NCBI GenBank assembly: GCA_002722095.1
Contig: PBKG01000024.1
Coordinates: forward strand, 278,165 to 342,164
Length of the DNA: 64,000 nt
Origin: Rhodospirillaceae bacterium
GTDB lineage: Bacteria; Pseudomonadota; Alphaproteobacteria; UBA8366
Reading direction: 5' to 3'
The notes below the pieces were generated by a model. That model ran no database searches and had not been told where the DNA came from. It saw only the letters and a list, made by a program, of their open reading frames with translations. Shown piece by piece: positions 8,662-17,427 of the stretch (its first letter is position 1; each line of letters opens with the position of its first letter). Made by a program: the position numbers and the translations under genes.

Positions 8662-10152
8662 GTGGGCGAATATTTGTTGGCAATCGATCAGGGGACCACC
8701 AGCACCCGCGCGATATTGTTCGAGAATTCGGGTCAAATACTGGGCACCCGACAGTTGGAATTGCCGCAAATCTTCCCGAAACCGGGGTGGGTCGAACACG
8801 ACGCCGAATTGATAACCACACACGTAATCGAAACCGTGAAAGGCGTCATGGCAGACCGGGAGCTCAGCTCCGGCGATATTGCCGCAATCGGGATCACCAA
8901 CCAACGTGAAACTACGGTTCTCTGGGACCGAACAACCGGCAAACCGGTCCACAACGCAATTGTCTGGCAGGACCGGCGGACCGCACCACTCTGCGAGCAA
9001 CTCCGGCAGGAGGGCCATGAAGCGACAGTAACGGAAAAGACCGGCCTATTGCTCGACCCATATTTCTCCGCAACCAAAATCGCCTGGATACTTGAAAACA
9101 TCGATGGGATACGGACCCGGGCGGAAGCGGGAGAAATCCTGTTCGGTACCATCGACAGCTATTTAATTTGGTGCCTAACCGATGGCGCAGTGCACGCCAC
9201 AGACGCGACCAACGCATCGCGGACAATGCTTTACGACATTCATGCCCAGGAGTGGGACGACGAATTGCTGGCACTTTTCCATATCCCCCGCGCCATGCTG
9301 CCGGCAGTTCATGACTGCGCCAACGATTTCGGCGACACCGCCCCGGAAATATTCGGTGGTGCCATAAAGATCGGCGGTGTCGCTGGCGATCAGCAGGCAG
9401 CAACCGTCGGCCAGGCATGTTTTGAACCGGGACAGGTCAAAAGCACCTACGGCACCGGCTGCTTTGCCCTCATCAATACTGGCGACACAGCGGTAGCGTC
9501 GAAGAACAAACTACTCACCACCATTGCATATCGCCTGGACGGCAAACCCAAATATGCGCTCGAGGGAAGCATTTTCGTCGCCGGAGCGGCAGTGCAGTGG
9601 CTGCGCGACGAGCTTGGAACCATAACATCGGCTGAAAAGACGGCCGAAATGGCGGCCAATGCCAATCCGGAAAGCCAGGCGGTGATGGTACCTGCCTTCA
9701 CCGGGCTCGGTGCACCCTATTGGGATAGCGAAGCACGGGGAGCGCTGCTCGGGCTAACGCGCGATACCGGACCCAACGAAATCGCACGCGCGGCTTTGGA
9801 GGCAGTGTGCTTCCAAACTCGCGACCTGTTCGAAGCGATGACCGCCGACGGTTGCGCGCCACCAAGCGCAATTCGGGTCGATGGTGGCATGGCTGCCAAC
9901 GATTGGTTGCTGCAGAGGCTGGCGGAAATTGTCGGCATTCCTGTCGAACGCCCACACGTGATCGAAACCACAGCGCTCGGCGCGGCCATGTTGGCGGGTC
10001 TCCAAGCAGGCATTTCCACAGACCTCGAAGATATCGATACGGAATGGCGATACGAAAAACGCTTCGAGCCCAATCTCGATAATCTGGAACGTCAGCGACT
10101 TTATGATGTTTGGCAGGACGCGGTCGCACGCACGCGTAGTGCTTATACCTGA
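8662..10152 (+). CDS. glpK: Glycerol kinase
   Basis: This 496-residue FGGY-family kinase phosphorylates glycerol to sn-glycerol-3-phosphate. The N-terminus has the phosphate-binding [10 protein letters not shown], and the middle has [12 protein letters not shown] and [14 protein letters not shown], all hallmarks of GlpK. The start is GTG at 8662, preceded by a GGGGGA ribosome-binding site; the only nearby ATG (8654) runs straight into a stop. glpF and glpD are absent from the window. A glycerophosphodiesterase at 14049 could supply glycerol-3-phosphate, but it is several genes away. Confidence 0.96.
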   Translation: MGEYLLAIDQGTTSTRAILFENSGQILGTRQLELPQIFPKPGWVEHDAELITTHVIETVKGVMADRELSSGDIAAIGITNQRETTVLWDRTTGKPVHNAIVWQDRRTAPLCEQLRQEGHEATVTEKTGLLLDPYFSATKIAWILENIDGIRTRAEAGEILFGTIDSYLIWCLTDGAVHATDATNASRTMLYDIHAQEWDDELLALFHIPRAMLPAVHDCANDFGDTAPEIFGGAIKIGGVAGDQQAATVGQACFEPGQVKSTYGTGCFALINTGDTAVASKNKLLTTIAYRLDGKPKYALEGSIFVAGAAVQWLRDELGTITSAEKTAEMAANANPESQAVMVPAFTGLGAPYWDSEARGALLGLTRDTGPNEIARAALEAVCFQTRDLFEAMTADGCAPPSAIRVDGGMAANDWLLQRLAEIVGIPVERPHVIETTALGAAMLAGLQAGISTDLEDIDTEWRYEKRFEPNLDNLERQRLYDVWQDAVARTRSAYT

Positions 10153-10274
10153 AGCTGAAACATCGTTTTCCTCTATGAACCGCTTCACCTTGGTGGCAGA
10201 TTGGACTATTTTTTCGTCATTCATAAACGAGCCGGGCGACTAAACGCCGGGCGCTTTAGGGAGGATCGCCAGCG

Positions 10275-11138
10275 ATGGGCACATCAGCGTTGCAAATCGA
10301 AGCGGTAAAGGGTGACTTCGGCGCCCGTTTGACAGGCGTCGACCTGTCTGCCGGCGTGTCTGACGATCTTTTTTCCGAAATTCAGGACACGCTGCACCGT
10401 TTCGGAGTGATCTTTTTCCCCGGTCAAGAACTCGATCCTGAGAGTTTATCCGGCTTTACCAGAAAGTTCGGCACGCCCGACATCCACCATTTAGCGGAAC
10501 ATACTTTTCCGGATTTTCCGGAAGTCCGCGTGCTGTCGAACGTAAAAAAGGACGGCAAGCTGGTTGGACAATTCAACGGCGGCCATTACTGGCATTCCGA
10601 TCTCTCCTATTTGCCTGAAACCGGCTACGTGACGATTCTATTCGGTGTTGAATGTCCTCCCGTCGGTGCCGAGACACTTTTTGCGGATATGCGCGCGGTT
10701 TACGACTCGCTGCCCGATGAGACGATTAAAAAAATCGAAGGGAAGACGGCCATTCATGACCGGAACTTCCGCTATTCGGATCTCTATCCCGAGCTTCCGC
10801 CGCTAACCCCCGAGCAAATCGCCAAAGTACCGCCGGCCCCCCATCCGGCGGTTCGTACCCATCCCGAAACCGGGCGCAAATCTGTTTTCTTGGTTAAGGA
10901 AATGGTCAGTCACATCGGCGAACTGGATGAAAAGGCATCCCGCGTCTTGCTAGAAGACGTGGAAGCAATTATGGAACGGGACCAATTCATCTATTCGCAT
11001 AAGTGGGAAGCTGGCGACCTGGTAATCTGGGACAACCGCTGCACGCTGCATACCGCAACGGGATATGACGCAGCCAAATACCGCCGAACACTTTATCGAA
11101 CGCAAGTAAAGGGCGATGCGCCCTTTTACGCCGCCTAA
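10275..11138 (+). CDS. TauD/TfdA-family Fe(II)/2-oxoglutarate dioxygenase (copy 1)
   Basis: This 287-residue protein is the typical length for the family, which couples 2-oxoglutarate decarboxylation to oxidation of a small substrate such as a sulfonate, aryloxy acid or amino acid. The metal triad is intact: HxD in YWHSDLSY and the distal His in WDNRCTLHTAT, followed by the 2-oxoglutarate-binding Arg region (RRTLYRTQ). A strong GGAGG site lies 10 bases before the ATG. It leads a four-gene run with two cupin genes and a crotonase (gaps of 30, 13 and 36 bases), which suggests oxidation followed by CoA-linked or ring-directed steps. The substrate is unknown. Confidence 0.88.
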   Translation: MGTSALQIEAVKGDFGARLTGVDLSAGVSDDLFSEIQDTLHRFGVIFFPGQELDPESLSGFTRKFGTPDIHHLAEHTFPDFPEVRVLSNVKKDGKLVGQFNGGHYWHSDLSYLPETGYVTILFGVECPPVGAETLFADMRAVYDSLPDETIKKIEGKTAIHDRNFRYSDLYPELPPLTPEQIAKVPPAPHPAVRTHPETGRKSVFLVKEMVSHIGELDEKASRVLLEDVEAIMERDQFIYSHKWEAGDLVIWDNRCTLHTATGYDAAKYRRTLYRTQVKGDAPFYAA

Positions 11139-11168
11139 TACCGTATCGAGGTTTAGAGGAGACCACAG

Positions 11169-11663
11169 ATGTCGGAGAAATTTGGAACTTATAACGAAGG
11201 CAAGAAACAGTACGTCTATCAAATGGACTCGCTGGATTCGGAGCCTGATAACGAAACCAGCGCCGACGTAATGGTTAAGCGGCGCCTATCTGGTAAATCG
11301 TCATCCTTCGGCGGCGCGCTTTTCGGGGAGAAAGTGATCGTCGGCTACATTCATAAAGCTGCGGGTACCGGCTCCAAGCGCCATACGCACCCTAACGAAC
11401 AATATAATTTTGTTCTCCAGGGGACGCTGCAATGTGACATCGACGACCAGACTGTCCTTTGCCCGGCCGGCCATTGCGTACACATTCCCGCAGGCACCGA
11501 ACATAGCTGCATGGCAACGCCGGAAGAGGACGTGATCTTTTTCGTCGCCAAAGATACGCGCCATGGAATTTCGGGTCCGCCGGTTGACGGCATCGAAGAC
11601 GGCCCCCGGGTCCACCCAAACGCAAAACCCGGACAAACCGATCTCGACGACAAACCGATTTAG
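11169..11663 (+). CDS. Single-domain cupin protein
   Basis: This 164-residue protein has one cupin barrel. Motif 1 reads KRHTHPNEQYNFVLQG with metal-type ligands H72, H74 and E77; motif 2 PAGTEHSC supplies H112. All four ligands of a mononuclear metal site are therefore present. Cupins of this size include dioxygenases, isomerases and binding proteins. A GAGGAG ribosome-binding site sits ahead of the ATG. It follows the dioxygenase by 30 bases and precedes a bicupin by 13, so it belongs to the same transcript. The reaction cannot be named. Confidence 0.8.
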   Translation: MSEKFGTYNEGKKQYVYQMDSLDSEPDNETSADVMVKRRLSGKSSSFGGALFGEKVIVGYIHKAAGTGSKRHTHPNEQYNFVLQGTLQCDIDDQTVLCPAGHCVHIPAGTEHSCMATPEEDVIFFVAKDTRHGISGPPVDGIEDGPRVHPNAKPGQTDLDDKPI

Positions 11664-11676
11664 CAAGGACTCCCAG

Positions 11677-12468
11677 ATGCCTTATTACCGCTTCGAAGAT
11701 ATGGAGCAGCTCCGCACCAATCCACACCTGTCTTCGGGTAAGGGTGCGATCGTAACCGGGACCTATATGACGCTCCGCAACAACAATAAGGAAGCGGGTA
11801 CCGGATCGCAGCTTCACTATCATCCGAACGAACTGATGGTTTACCCGATCTCCGGCAAAATTAACGCGGTCGTCGGCAAGGATCACCGAATTGTCGAAGC
11901 CGGCACTTTCGTTCACGTACCGCCCAACGCGCGCCATTCGATGAGGGCGTGCGAGGACGGGCCTATCAGTTATCTGTATTGCAAGGATAATACCTGGACC
12001 CTGGCAGGCATCGCCGCGGACGAAGCTCCTCCGGATGAAGCTCCGACCATCGAGGAGCTAACCGAAAAACACGATGCGGGGATTTACCCCGGACAGGAGA
12101 AAATGCCCGAAGCCTCGGAAGCAATCATTGAAGGATTGAATGATTGTTATTACCCGCTCAATGCGGAGCCGGGGGCGCCCGCGAGCTCCACCCGCTCGGT
12201 TAAGATCGTCGAAGGAGTTCGCATCAACTTCGTGCTGGTAGATTCGCCAGAAGGCTACGAGGACGTGGAGAATGAGTCCGCTCACGAGCGGTTCCTCTAT
12301 GTGATGAGCGGGGATGCGGATGCCGATATCGACGGCGAGGCAAAATCCGTTGGCAGCGGCGACCTCCTGCATGTGCCCAAGGGAGTCAACTTCAGTTTCA
12401 AGACCACCACAGGACCGACCCGATACTGCTATTTCGAATCGACGCCGTTCCTGGAATCGAAAATCTAA
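11677..12468 (+). CDS. Two-domain cupin (bicupin) protein
   Basis: Starting at the ATG at 11677, preceded by AAGGACT, the protein has 263 residues. The N-terminal barrel carries a full ligand set, H47, H49 and E52 (HYHPNE) with H87 (NARHSM). The C-terminal barrel begins near residue 175 and keeps H203-E204 and the GDLLHVPKG turn, but its ligand set looks incomplete, so it may be structural. The fold resembles gentisate-dioxygenase-like or glyoxylate-ureide-related bicupins only at fold level. It is part of the dioxygenase - cupin - bicupin - crotonase run. A longer open frame begins at 11563 inside the previous gene and is rejected. Confidence 0.8.
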   Translation: MPYYRFEDMEQLRTNPHLSSGKGAIVTGTYMTLRNNNKEAGTGSQLHYHPNELMVYPISGKINAVVGKDHRIVEAGTFVHVPPNARHSMRACEDGPISYLYCKDNTWTLAGIAADEAPPDEAPTIEELTEKHDAGIYPGQEKMPEASEAIIEGLNDCYYPLNAEPGAPASSTRSVKIVEGVRINFVLVDSPEGYEDVENESAHERFLYVMSGDADADIDGEAKSVGSGDLLHVPKGVNFSFKTTTGPTRYCYFESTPFLESKI

Positions 12469-12504
12469 AACTAAAACAACCCAGGAAGGGAAAAGGGAGA
12501 GAAC

Positions 12505-13302
12505 ATGGAATTCAAAGACATTCTCTATGAAGTGAAGCGCCCGCACGTGGCGACAATCACGCTCAATCGGCCTGAAATCGACAATGCCACCACCGGTGAC
12601 AGTTTCGTCGAAATCATGACTGCCTTTCACGAGGCGGACTCGGATACTTCGATCGGCGTCGTCGTTTTGACCGGTGCCGGTGACACCCACTTCAACGAAG
12701 GCGGACAGGTCAAACAACATCTGACCAAGCGCCCCGGCACTCACCGCACTCATTTCCGTAAACTGTTGGGCGCAGCCCAGGCCATCCGTGGTTGCGGCAA
12801 GCCGGTGATCGCCGCCGTCAACGGACGCGCCATCGGCAGCGGCAATCAGCTGCAAATGCTCTGCGATCTGGCCATTGCGTCCGACAAGGCAATTCTCGGC
12901 CAACATGGTTCGAAGCGAGCCGGTGCGCCGATGTTCTGGGGTACGACGCTGATGTCGCATTTCGTCGGCGAGCGTAAGGCACGGGAGATTATCTTCCTGT
13001 CACGGGAATACTCCGCTCAGGAAGCTCTCGAAATGGGATTGGTCAATAAAGTGGTCCCCCATGACGAGCTCTACGACGAAGTCGATCGCTGGTGCGACGA
13101 AGTCCTCGAACAAAGCCCGACCTCGCTCCGCATCCTCAAGACCTCGATGAACCTCAAGAGCGATATGCAGTATCCGGCGCTGTTCCATGCCCGGGATATG
13201 ATCGACCTGTTCTCGGATGCACCGGAGCGTATGGAAGGTACCGAGGCCTGGGTCAATGGCCGCAAGCCGGACTTCAACAAATTCCGCGTCAAATCGGACT
13301 AG
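12505..13302 (+). CDS. Enoyl-CoA hydratase/isomerase family protein, MenB/BadI-like
   Basis: This 265-residue crotonase-fold protein is most like MenB (dihydroxynaphthoyl-CoA synthase) and BadI (ketocyclohexane-carboxyl-CoA hydrolase): VVLTGAGD (53-60), NGRAIGSGN (106-114), GERKAREIIFL and the ending of the GRKPDFNKF type. In MenB and BadI the segment after GQxGxKxG carries a conserved Asp (F/V-D); here it reads AGAPMFWG, with Pro at residue 142 in that place. The usual SGGD loop is NEGGQ. It closes the four-gene run; the GGGAGA site and the ATG at 12505 are clear. No other men genes are nearby, so menaquinone synthesis is unlikely. Confidence 0.85.
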   Translation: MEFKDILYEVKRPHVATITLNRPEIDNATTGDSFVEIMTAFHEADSDTSIGVVVLTGAGDTHFNEGGQVKQHLTKRPGTHRTHFRKLLGAAQAIRGCGKPVIAAVNGRAIGSGNQLQMLCDLAIASDKAILGQHGSKRAGAPMFWGTTLMSHFVGERKAREIIFLSREYSAQEALEMGLVNKVVPHDELYDEVDRWCDEVLEQSPTSLRILKTSMNLKSDMQYPALFHARDMIDLFSDAPERMEGTEAWVNGRKPDFNKFRVKSD

Positions 13303-13321
13303 TCATCCTATAGATCTTTCA

Positions 13322-13370
13322 AAAGCCCGGCGCCGGAGGCGATTTCTCTGGCGCCGGGTGTTTTGTTTCT
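13322..13370 (+). terminator. Intrinsic terminator after the dioxygenase-cupin-crotonase run
   Basis: The inverted repeat CCCGGCGCC (13326-13334) and GGCGCCGGG (13350-13358) forms a 9-base-pair G/C stem, followed by TGTTTTGTTT. It lies 20 bases after the crotonase stop and before the TerC gene, which marks the end of the four-gene transcript. Confidence 0.85.
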
Positions 13371-13409
13371 ATAGACAGAGTGCATCCTTTCTAATTTCCG
13401 ATAGCCTTA

Positions 13410-14021
13410 ATGGAATCCATCTTTAGCCCTGCCGTTATTGCGTTTCTCCAGGTCGTCGCGATCGATCTGGTGCTGTCTGGTGACAACGCGGTGGTAATCG
13501 GCCTCGCGGTTGCGGGTTTACCTCCGGATCTCCGCAAAAAAGCGATCATTTTCGGCATCGTGGCTGCCACCGTTTTGCGCATCATATTCGCAGCCCTTAC
13601 GGTCTACCTGCTGAAGGTGCCAGGCCTGCTCCTGATCGGTGGGCTTTTATTGGCCTGGGTCTGTTGGAATATGTGGACAGAATTGCGGGGCGGCAACGAG
13701 GAGGTCGAGGTCGCCCAGACAGAGGATGATGTCAAAATCGGCATGCGCCGCGCGCTGATCAACATCATCATCGCCGACGTTTCCATGTCGCTCGACAACG
13801 TGCTCGCCGTCGCCGGTGCTGCCCGGGATCACATCGAAATTCTGATTTTCGGCCTGGCTCTATCCATCGCACTGATGGCGTTCGCTGCCAACTATATCGC
13901 CAAGCTTTTGGACCGTTACCGCTGGATCGGATATGTCGGCCTCGCGATTATCATCTGGGTCGCGGGCGATATGATCTATCGCGGTGGCATCGAAGCGTAT
14001 CAATACTTTTTGGCCAGCTAA
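13410..14021 (+). CDS. TerC-family integral membrane protein (YjbE-type)
   Basis: This 203-residue protein has about six or seven transmembrane helices and the two TerC signature segments: DLVLSGDNAVVIGLAV (D19, D25-N26) and DVSMSLDNVLAVAGAA in the second half. The family is linked to export of manganese or other divalent metals and to tellurite resistance; this short form matches the YjbE subgroup. The ATG at 13410 has no strong Shine-Dalgarno. A terminator separates it from the genes upstream. A yybP-ykoY manganese riboswitch often precedes TerC genes, but I do not see its conserved core here. Confidence 0.88.
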   Translation: MESIFSPAVIAFLQVVAIDLVLSGDNAVVIGLAVAGLPPDLRKKAIIFGIVAATVLRIIFAALTVYLLKVPGLLLIGGLLLAWVCWNMWTELRGGNEEVEVAQTEDDVKIGMRRALINIIIADVSMSLDNVLAVAGAARDHIEILIFGLALSIALMAFAANYIAKLLDRYRWIGYVGLAIIIWVAGDMIYRGGIEAYQYFLAS

Positions 14022-14048
14022 TATCGACACCGATTCGGGTAGCAGGCC

Positions 14049-14774
14049 ATGAAGCTGAGACTCCCGAAAATAATCAGCCATCGCGGTGCCGCAGGGCACG
14101 CGCCTGAAAACACTCTGGTCGGGATTCGCAAAGCGGCCGAATTGGGCGCGACTTGGGTGGAATTCGACGTCAAACTCACCAGTGACGGGATACCAGTGTT
14201 ATTTCACGATGACACGCTGAACCGCACAACCGACGGCGCGGGCTTGGTTGCCGAGCACACCTTCGCAGAACTACAGGGGCTGGATGCTGGTGGTTGGTAC
14301 GATACCAAGTTCACCGGCGAAAAAATTCCGACTTTGGATAACGCCTTGGCAACAGCTGCAGAGCTAGGCCTCGGGTGCAATATCGAGGTCAAGCCGAGCG
14401 AAAACCGTGAAGAGGAAACCGCGACCGTTGTTGCCCAAAAACTCACCGATAAAGCAAACACCGCCGGCCCTCCCCTGCTTATGTCGAGCCTCTGGCGTAG
14501 CGTGTTGGAAATTCTCCAGGCTACGTTACCCGCCATCCCACGAGGCTTCGTCGTACGCGAAATCCCCGACGATTGGCATTCGGTACTGGACCGTTCGGAC
14601 TGCGTCTCACTCCATGCGGGTGAATGGGACTTGAGCAAGGACAAAGTGGCTATGGTCCACGAGGCTGGCTACAAGCTGTTCGCATTCACGGTCAACCGGC
14701 GCCGACGTGCGGAAAAACTGTTCTCCTGGGAGGTCGATGGCCTGTTCAGCGATAATCCGGAGCGGATCGGCTAA
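14049..14774 (+). CDS. Cytosolic glycerophosphodiester phosphodiesterase (UgpQ-like)
   Basis: This 241-residue TIM-barrel enzyme releases glycerol-3-phosphate and an alcohol from phospholipid-derived glycerophosphodiesters. GDPD motifs are present: HRG at 11-13 followed by APENT, E38 and D40 in VEFDV as metal ligands, and H53 in the LFHDDTLNRTTDG segment. There is no signal peptide, so it is the cytosolic type. It starts 27 bases after the TerC stop. Its product would enter the same pool as that of glycerol kinase at 8662. Confidence 0.92.
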   Translation: MKLRLPKIISHRGAAGHAPENTLVGIRKAAELGATWVEFDVKLTSDGIPVLFHDDTLNRTTDGAGLVAEHTFAELQGLDAGGWYDTKFTGEKIPTLDNALATAAELGLGCNIEVKPSENREEETATVVAQKLTDKANTAGPPLLMSSLWRSVLEILQATLPAIPRGFVVREIPDDWHSVLDRSDCVSLHAGEWDLSKDKVAMVHEAGYKLFAFTVNRRRRAEKLFSWEVDGLFSDNPERIG

Positions 14775-14827
14775 GAGCGATCCATAGCGGAAAACTCATG
14801 AACTAAGGAAAAAGTACGCGTTAGACC

Positions 14828-16429
14828 CTAAGCGGCCGCACTCACGTCTTTTTCCGCATCATCGGGCGCCAAACGTATCAGATAGTCGAACGCCGAAAGA
14901 GCGGCGTTTGCACCGTCGCCCATGGCAATGACGATCTGCTTGTAAGGCACCGTGGTCGCATCACCAGCGGCGAAAATACCCGGAACGGACGTCTCGCCCC
15001 GGTTATCCACCTCGATCTCGCCGTACTTTGTCAGTCCGATCGAACCTTCGAGCCATTCGGTGTTCGGCACCAAGCCGATCTGAACGAATACGCCTTCCAG
15101 CTCAACCTGACGTTCCTCTTCGGAATCTCGGTCCTGATAGGTAAGGCCCGTCACGCGTGATCCGTCGCCGTTGATCTCGGTGGTTGCGGCCGAGACGATG
15201 ACATCCACGTTCGGCAGCGAATCCAACCGGTTCTGCAAGACCGCGTCAGCGCGCAGCTTCGCATCGAATTCGACCAGGGTGACATGGTCGACGATGCCGG
15301 CAAGATCGATCGCCGCCTCGACACCGGAGTTACCGCCGCCGACGACCGCGACGCGCTTACCCTTAAACAGAGGGCCGTCGCAGTGCGGGCAATAGGCAAC
15401 GCCTTTGTTCTTGTATTCCTCTTCGCCCGGCACACCCAATTGGCGCCAACGCGCACCGGTCGACAGCACCAAAGACTTCGCTTTAAGCGACGCACCGTTT
15501 TCCAACACAATTTCGTGCAGGCCGCCGGGTTTGGCGGCCGGAATCAGCTTCTCCGCCATCTGCAGGTTCATGATATCCACGTCGTATTCTTTGACATGGT
15601 TCTCCATCGCGGTCACCAATTCGGGCCCTTCCGTATGGGGTACGGAGATTAAATTCTCGATATCCAACGTATCGAGTACTTGGCCGCCAAATCGCTCGGT
15701 CACGATGCCTGTGCTGATGCCCTTACGAGCCGAATAGATAGCGGCTGCCGCACCGGCCGGACCGCCGCCCACCATGAGCATGTCGAACGGATCCTTTGCG
15801 GCAAGCGCATCCGCCATGCGCGCACTGGCATTGCTATCGAGCTTCGCCAAAAGCTGTTCCAGTTCCATATGACCTTGTGCGAAATGCTCCCCGTTCAGGT
15901 AGACCGAGGGCACCGCCATGATTTCGCGGCTCTCCACCTCTTCCTTAAAGAGCGACCCATCGATCGCTTCATGGGTCACATTGGGGTTAAACACGCTCAA
16001 GATATTGAAGGCCTGGACCACATCGGGGCAAACCTGACAGGACAGAGAAAAATAGGTTTCGAACTTGAAGTCGCCGGTGATCGACGCCGCGCTATCCAGC
16101 AGTTCCTGGTCGACTTTTGGCGGGTGCCCGCCCGCATGCAAAAGAGCGAGAACGAGAGAGGTAAATTCGTGTCCGAGGGGAATACCTGCGAAAGTGACAC
16201 CGGTGTCAACGCCCTCGGCGCGGATACTGAAGGAAGGCACACGGTCGTTTTGCTCTCCCTCTGCCGCATTTCGCCATTCGACTTTGTCCGAAAGTTCCGC
16301 GATTTCCCCCAGCAGGGTTTCCAAATCCCGGGAGGCCTTGGAATCGCCGAGCGATGCCACAAGTTCAATTGGCCGGCGCAGATTTTGCAAATAGTCCTTC
16401 AACTGCGTTTTAAGGGTATCGTCCAACAT
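14828..16429 (-). CDS. ahpF: Alkyl hydroperoxide reductase subunit F
   Basis: This 533-residue flavoprotein passes electrons from NAD(P)H to AhpC. The N-terminal double thioredoxin-like domain carries C131-x-x-C134 (CQVC). The TrxR-like part has the FAD loop VGGGPAG (220-226), the redox pair C347/C350 (CPHC, as in E. coli C345/C348) and the NAD loop VVGGGNSG. Both disulfide centres are intact, in contrast to trxB in this window. A GAGG site precedes the ATG at 16429. It lies 97 bases downstream of ahpC, with a hairpin in between. Confidence 0.96.
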   Translation of the reverse strand: MLDDTLKTQLKDYLQNLRRPIELVASLGDSKASRDLETLLGEIAELSDKVEWRNAAEGEQNDRVPSFSIRAEGVDTGVTFAGIPLGHEFTSLVLALLHAGGHPPKVDQELLDSAASITGDFKFETYFSLSCQVCPDVVQAFNILSVFNPNVTHEAIDGSLFKEEVESREIMAVPSVYLNGEHFAQGHMELEQLLAKLDSNASARMADALAAKDPFDMLMVGGGPAGAAAAIYSARKGISTGIVTERFGGQVLDTLDIENLISVPHTEGPELVTAMENHVKEYDVDIMNLQMAEKLIPAAKPGGLHEIVLENGASLKAKSLVLSTGARWRQLGVPGEEEYKNKGVAYCPHCDGPLFKGKRVAVVGGGNSGVEAAIDLAGIVDHVTLVEFDAKLRADAVLQNRLDSLPNVDVIVSAATTEINGDGSRVTGLTYQDRDSEEERQVELEGVFVQIGLVPNTEWLEGSIGLTKYGEIEVDNRGETSVPGIFAAGDATTVPYKQIVIAMGDGANAALSAFDYLIRLAPDDAEKDVSAAA

Positions 16430-16485
16430 ATCTTTTGCCTCACTCGGTTATCCGTTAATCGGATGTCGGATCTTTTGGTAAGAAA

Positions 16486-16516
16486 CGGGGTGCCTCGGGA
16501 ATGCGAGAACACCCCG
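16486..16516 (-). terminator. Hairpin between ahpC and ahpF (attenuator or mRNA-stabilising stem)
   Basis: Read on the minus strand, CGGGGTG...CACCCCG encloses an inner CTCG...CGAG stem, followed by TTTCTTACC. It lies 11 bases after the ahpC stop. Such a stem can end most transcripts or protect the ahpC 3' end, giving more AhpC than AhpF. The short U-run makes partial termination more likely than full termination. Confidence 0.6.
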
Positions 16517-16526
16517 CATTATGGAT

Positions 16527-17090
16527 TTAAATTTTTCCGACCAATTGCAGCGATGGCGCCAACGTGTCCGCGCCTTCTTCCCATTTGGCGGGGCAGACCT
16601 CTTCCGGGTTGGCCCGGACGTACTGAGCCGCTTTTACCTTGCGGACCAATTCCGCCGCGTTCCGGCCGACGCCTTCCGACGTAATTTCCACCAACTGAAT
16701 GATGCCGTCCGGATCGACTACGAAGGTGCCTCGATCCGCCAAGCCCATTGCTTCGCGCATGCACTCGAAATTGCGGGTGATCGCACCGGTCGGATCGCCA
16801 AGCATCGCAAAACGGATTTTGCCGACCGCATCCGACGTATCGTGCCAGGCCTTGTGGGAAAAGTGCGTATCGGTGGAGACCGAAAAGACTTCCACGCCCA
16901 TACCCTGAAGTTCGTCATATTGATCCGCCAGATCCTCAAGTTCCGTCGGGCAAACAAAAGTGAAGTCGGCCGGATAGAAAAAGAAGATGGCCCATTTGTC
17001 CTTAATGTCCGCCTCGGACACGGAAATGAATTTGCCTTCTTTAAAGGCCTCGGCGCTAAATGGTTTAATTTCAGTACTAATTACAGACAT
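16527..17090 (-). CDS. ahpC: Peroxiredoxin, alkyl hydroperoxide reductase subunit C
   Basis: This 187-residue typical 2-Cys peroxiredoxin reduces H2O2 and organic peroxides. The peroxidatic cysteine is C47 in FTFVCPTEL and the resolving cysteine C166 in EEVCPAKW, positions almost identical to E. coli C46 and C165. A GAGGGAG site lies ahead of the ATG. It is divergent from a 2-hydroxyacid dehydrogenase across a 337-base region with OxyR-like half sites. AhpF follows on the same strand. Confidence 0.97.
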   Translation of the reverse strand: MSVISTEIKPFSAEAFKEGKFISVSEADIKDKWAIFFFYPADFTFVCPTELEDLADQYDELQGMGVEVFSVSTDTHFSHKAWHDTSDAVGKIRFAMLGDPTGAITRNFECMREAMGLADRGTFVVDPDGIIQLVEITSEGVGRNAAELVRKVKAAQYVRANPEEVCPAKWEEGADTLAPSLQLVGKI

Positions 17091-17155
17091 TTCGATGCAA
17101 CTCCCTCACTGAGGTTAAAGGTTTACGTAACGGACCTGCCTAGGCTCGCGATCCG

Positions 17156-17181
17156 CTATGAACGAGATACAACGCGGCTAT
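17156..17181. promoter_or_regulatory. Candidate OxyR-type operator upstream of ahpC
   Basis: CTAT-N7-ATAC-N7-CTAT occurs at 17156-17159, 17167-17170 and 17178-17181. This matches the 11-base periodicity of the OxyR consensus ATAG-N7-CTAT repeats, with one mismatch over three half sites; the fourth half site is poor. It sits 66-91 bases before the ahpC start, a plausible distance. OxyR control of ahpC is well known in proteobacteria, but no oxyR gene is in the window. Confidence 0.35.
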
Positions 17182-17185
17182 GGAT

Positions 17186-17212
17186 TTGTGAAATTGGTTA
17201 TTTTTGTATAAT
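17186..17212 (+). promoter_or_regulatory. Candidate sigma-70-type promoter toward the 2-hydroxyacid dehydrogenase
   Basis: TATAAT at 17207-17212 is preceded by TTGTGA at 17186-17191 with a 15-base spacer, slightly short. Transcription would run rightward and leave a leader of about 210 bases. The -10 box is perfect, but it lies in an A/T-rich tract where chance matches are common. Confidence 0.35.
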
Positions 17213-17427
17213 TAATCGATTATTTCTATTTTAAAATAACCAGCAAGCGATCGAACATCGGTGCTAGCGTCCGACGAATTTCCGCGGATACCTTTGACTC
17301 CAGACACTCAATAATTTCCGTCAACCTGCTAGGCAGTATCCATTTGTGAACGCGGAAGGTACAAAAGGGCAATCTCGGCGCACCTAAAGGCGCGCCCAAA
17401 AAAAATCAAACACTGGAGGGACTGGAA

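Larger units (their letters stand above)
17091..17427. other. 337-base divergent regulatory region between ahpC and the dehydrogenase gene
   Basis: There is no coding frame of note. It holds candidate OxyR half sites (17156-17181), a perfect TATAAT at 17207-17212 on the plus strand, and a 9-base inverted repeat GGTTATTTT / AAAATAACC (17196-17204 and 17233-17241). The stretch 17186-17240 is very A/T-rich compared with its surroundings. Confidence 0.6.

Noticed and set aside
12505..13302. MenB of menaquinone synthesis
   Set aside because: Similarity is real, but no other men genes are nearby, the conserved Asp is replaced by Pro142 and the gene sits in a dioxygenase-cupin operon.
13303..13409. 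Manganese (yybP-ykoY) riboswitch before the TerC gene
   Set aside because: The stem-loop there is a simple G/C terminator with a U-run; the conserved riboswitch core is not present.
15680..16684. Long plus-strand frame of about 334 codons opposite ahpF/ahpC
   Set aside because: It spans the antisense of two firmly identified genes and the gap between them.
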